Shown here piece by piece: positions 5,327 to 5,481 of a DNA stretch of 5,481 nucleotides. Each line of letters begins with the position of its first letter. Positions within the stretch are counted from its first letter, which is position 1. The notes beneath the pieces are model-generated. The model was given only the letters and a program-made list of their open reading frames with translations. It did not search any database and was not told the DNA's origin. Both the position numbers and the translations under genes were made by a program. This DNA is from UCB3 sp964415605 (GTDB lineage: Bacteria; Chloroflexota; Anaerolineae; Epilineales; Epilineaceae): NCBI GenBank assembly GCA_964415605.1, contig CAYQBA010000246.1, forward strand, positions 1 to 5,481. Reading direction: 5' to 3'.

Positions 5327-5335
5327 TGTTATAGT
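5327..5335 (+). promoter_or_regulatory. Extended -10 promoter for the downstream gene
   Basis: TGTTATAGT fits the extended -10 pattern TGnTATAAT with one mismatch. No -35 is visible: the expected site (about 5307-5312) falls inside the terminator stem, and the TG extension may compensate. Transcription would start near 5342, about 50 bases before ATG 5392. Confidence 0.5.
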
Positions 5336-5391
5336 TTCCGCTGGAACGCCTGACGGCGGGCGATGACCCGCGGGCGGCCGGGAGGTGCGGC

Positions 5392-5481
5392 ATGGCGCGG
5401 CGGATGGCTTGGGGCGTGGCGGGCGGCGTGCTGGCGTGCGCCGCGATCGCGCTGGGCACGCGCGCGGCGCCCGCGCCGGCC
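5392..5481 (+). CDS. Start of an exported protein (signal peptide only)
   Basis: The first 30 codons are visible and the gene runs off the window end. The ATG at 5392 follows a near-perfect Shine-Dalgarno, GGAGGTG (5381-5387), with six bases from GGAGG to the start. The peptide has a basic start (MARR), a hydrophobic core at about residues 6-22 (WGVAGGVLACAAIALG) and an Ala/Pro-rich end, typical of a Sec signal peptide. VLAC at 13-16 resembles a lipobox, but the hydrophobic stretch before the cysteine is short and Leu is unusual just before the Ala, so ordinary signal peptidase cleavage further on is more likely. The function cannot be told. It has its own promoter and is separated from feo by a hairpin, so it need not be related to metal uptake. 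Confidence 0.6.
   Translation, partial: MARRMAWGVAGGVLACAAIALGTRAAPAPA

Noticed and set aside
4087..5334. Plus-strand frame of 415 codons overlapping the permease
   Set aside because: It is a shadow frame: Arg/Gly/Ala-rich and without hydrophobic segments, in contrast to the permease frame.
5112..5459. Minus-strand frame at the right end
   Set aside because: It crosses the terminator and is antisense to the permease end and to the signal-peptide gene; no ribosome binding site or motif supports it.
1..5481. CRISPR arrays, tRNA or rRNA genes, insertion sequences
   Set aside because: No regularly spaced repeats, tRNA-like folds, rRNA segments, transposase motifs or terminal inverted repeats were seen.

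Overview
The window comes from a very GC-rich bacterium: third codon positions are almost always G or C, and every stop codon that can be placed is TGA. The lineage cannot be fixed from the sequence. The gene set (class I aldolase, a DtxR-type regulator fused to FeoA, FeoB divided into two proteins) would fit a Planctomycetota-like or other deep-branching high-GC group, but that is a weak inference.

Layout. Bases 2-580 (+) hold the 3' end of an unrecognised cysteine-containing, probably exported protein. It converges with a class I fructose-bisphosphate aldolase gene (1610-588, -). The two stop codons are only 7 bases apart and lie in the opposite arms of one hairpin (573-594). Upstream of the aldolase start is a divergent intergenic region (1611-1950). 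It contains an inverted repeat around the aldolase ribosome binding site, a probable aldolase promoter, a perfect 2 x 22 bp tandem repeat, a strong sigma70-type promoter and a 16-bp palindrome that looks like a DtxR-family operator. No distinct signal was seen in 1677-1786.

The main content is a three-gene operon for divalent metal (presumably ferrous iron) uptake, 1951-5272 (+). The first gene encodes a DtxR/MntR-type regulator carrying a second SH3-like domain and a C-terminal FeoA domain. The second encodes the FeoB GTPase as a free-standing soluble protein. The third encodes the FeoB membrane permease. Both junctions are ATGA overlaps, so translation is probably coupled. With metal bound, the regulator would be expected to sit on the palindrome next to the -10 box and shut its own operon. 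The FeoA domain and the separate GTPase would then act on the permease at the membrane. A strong GC hairpin (5298-5322) follows the operon.

Directly after the hairpin come an extended -10 promoter, a good Shine-Dalgarno sequence and the first 30 codons of a protein with a signal peptide (5392-5481), cut by the window end.

The most notable points are the split FeoB with its helical spacer domain apparently shared between two proteins, the regulator-FeoA fusion whose visible metal ligands look more like MntR than DtxR, and the operator/promoter layout that ties them together.
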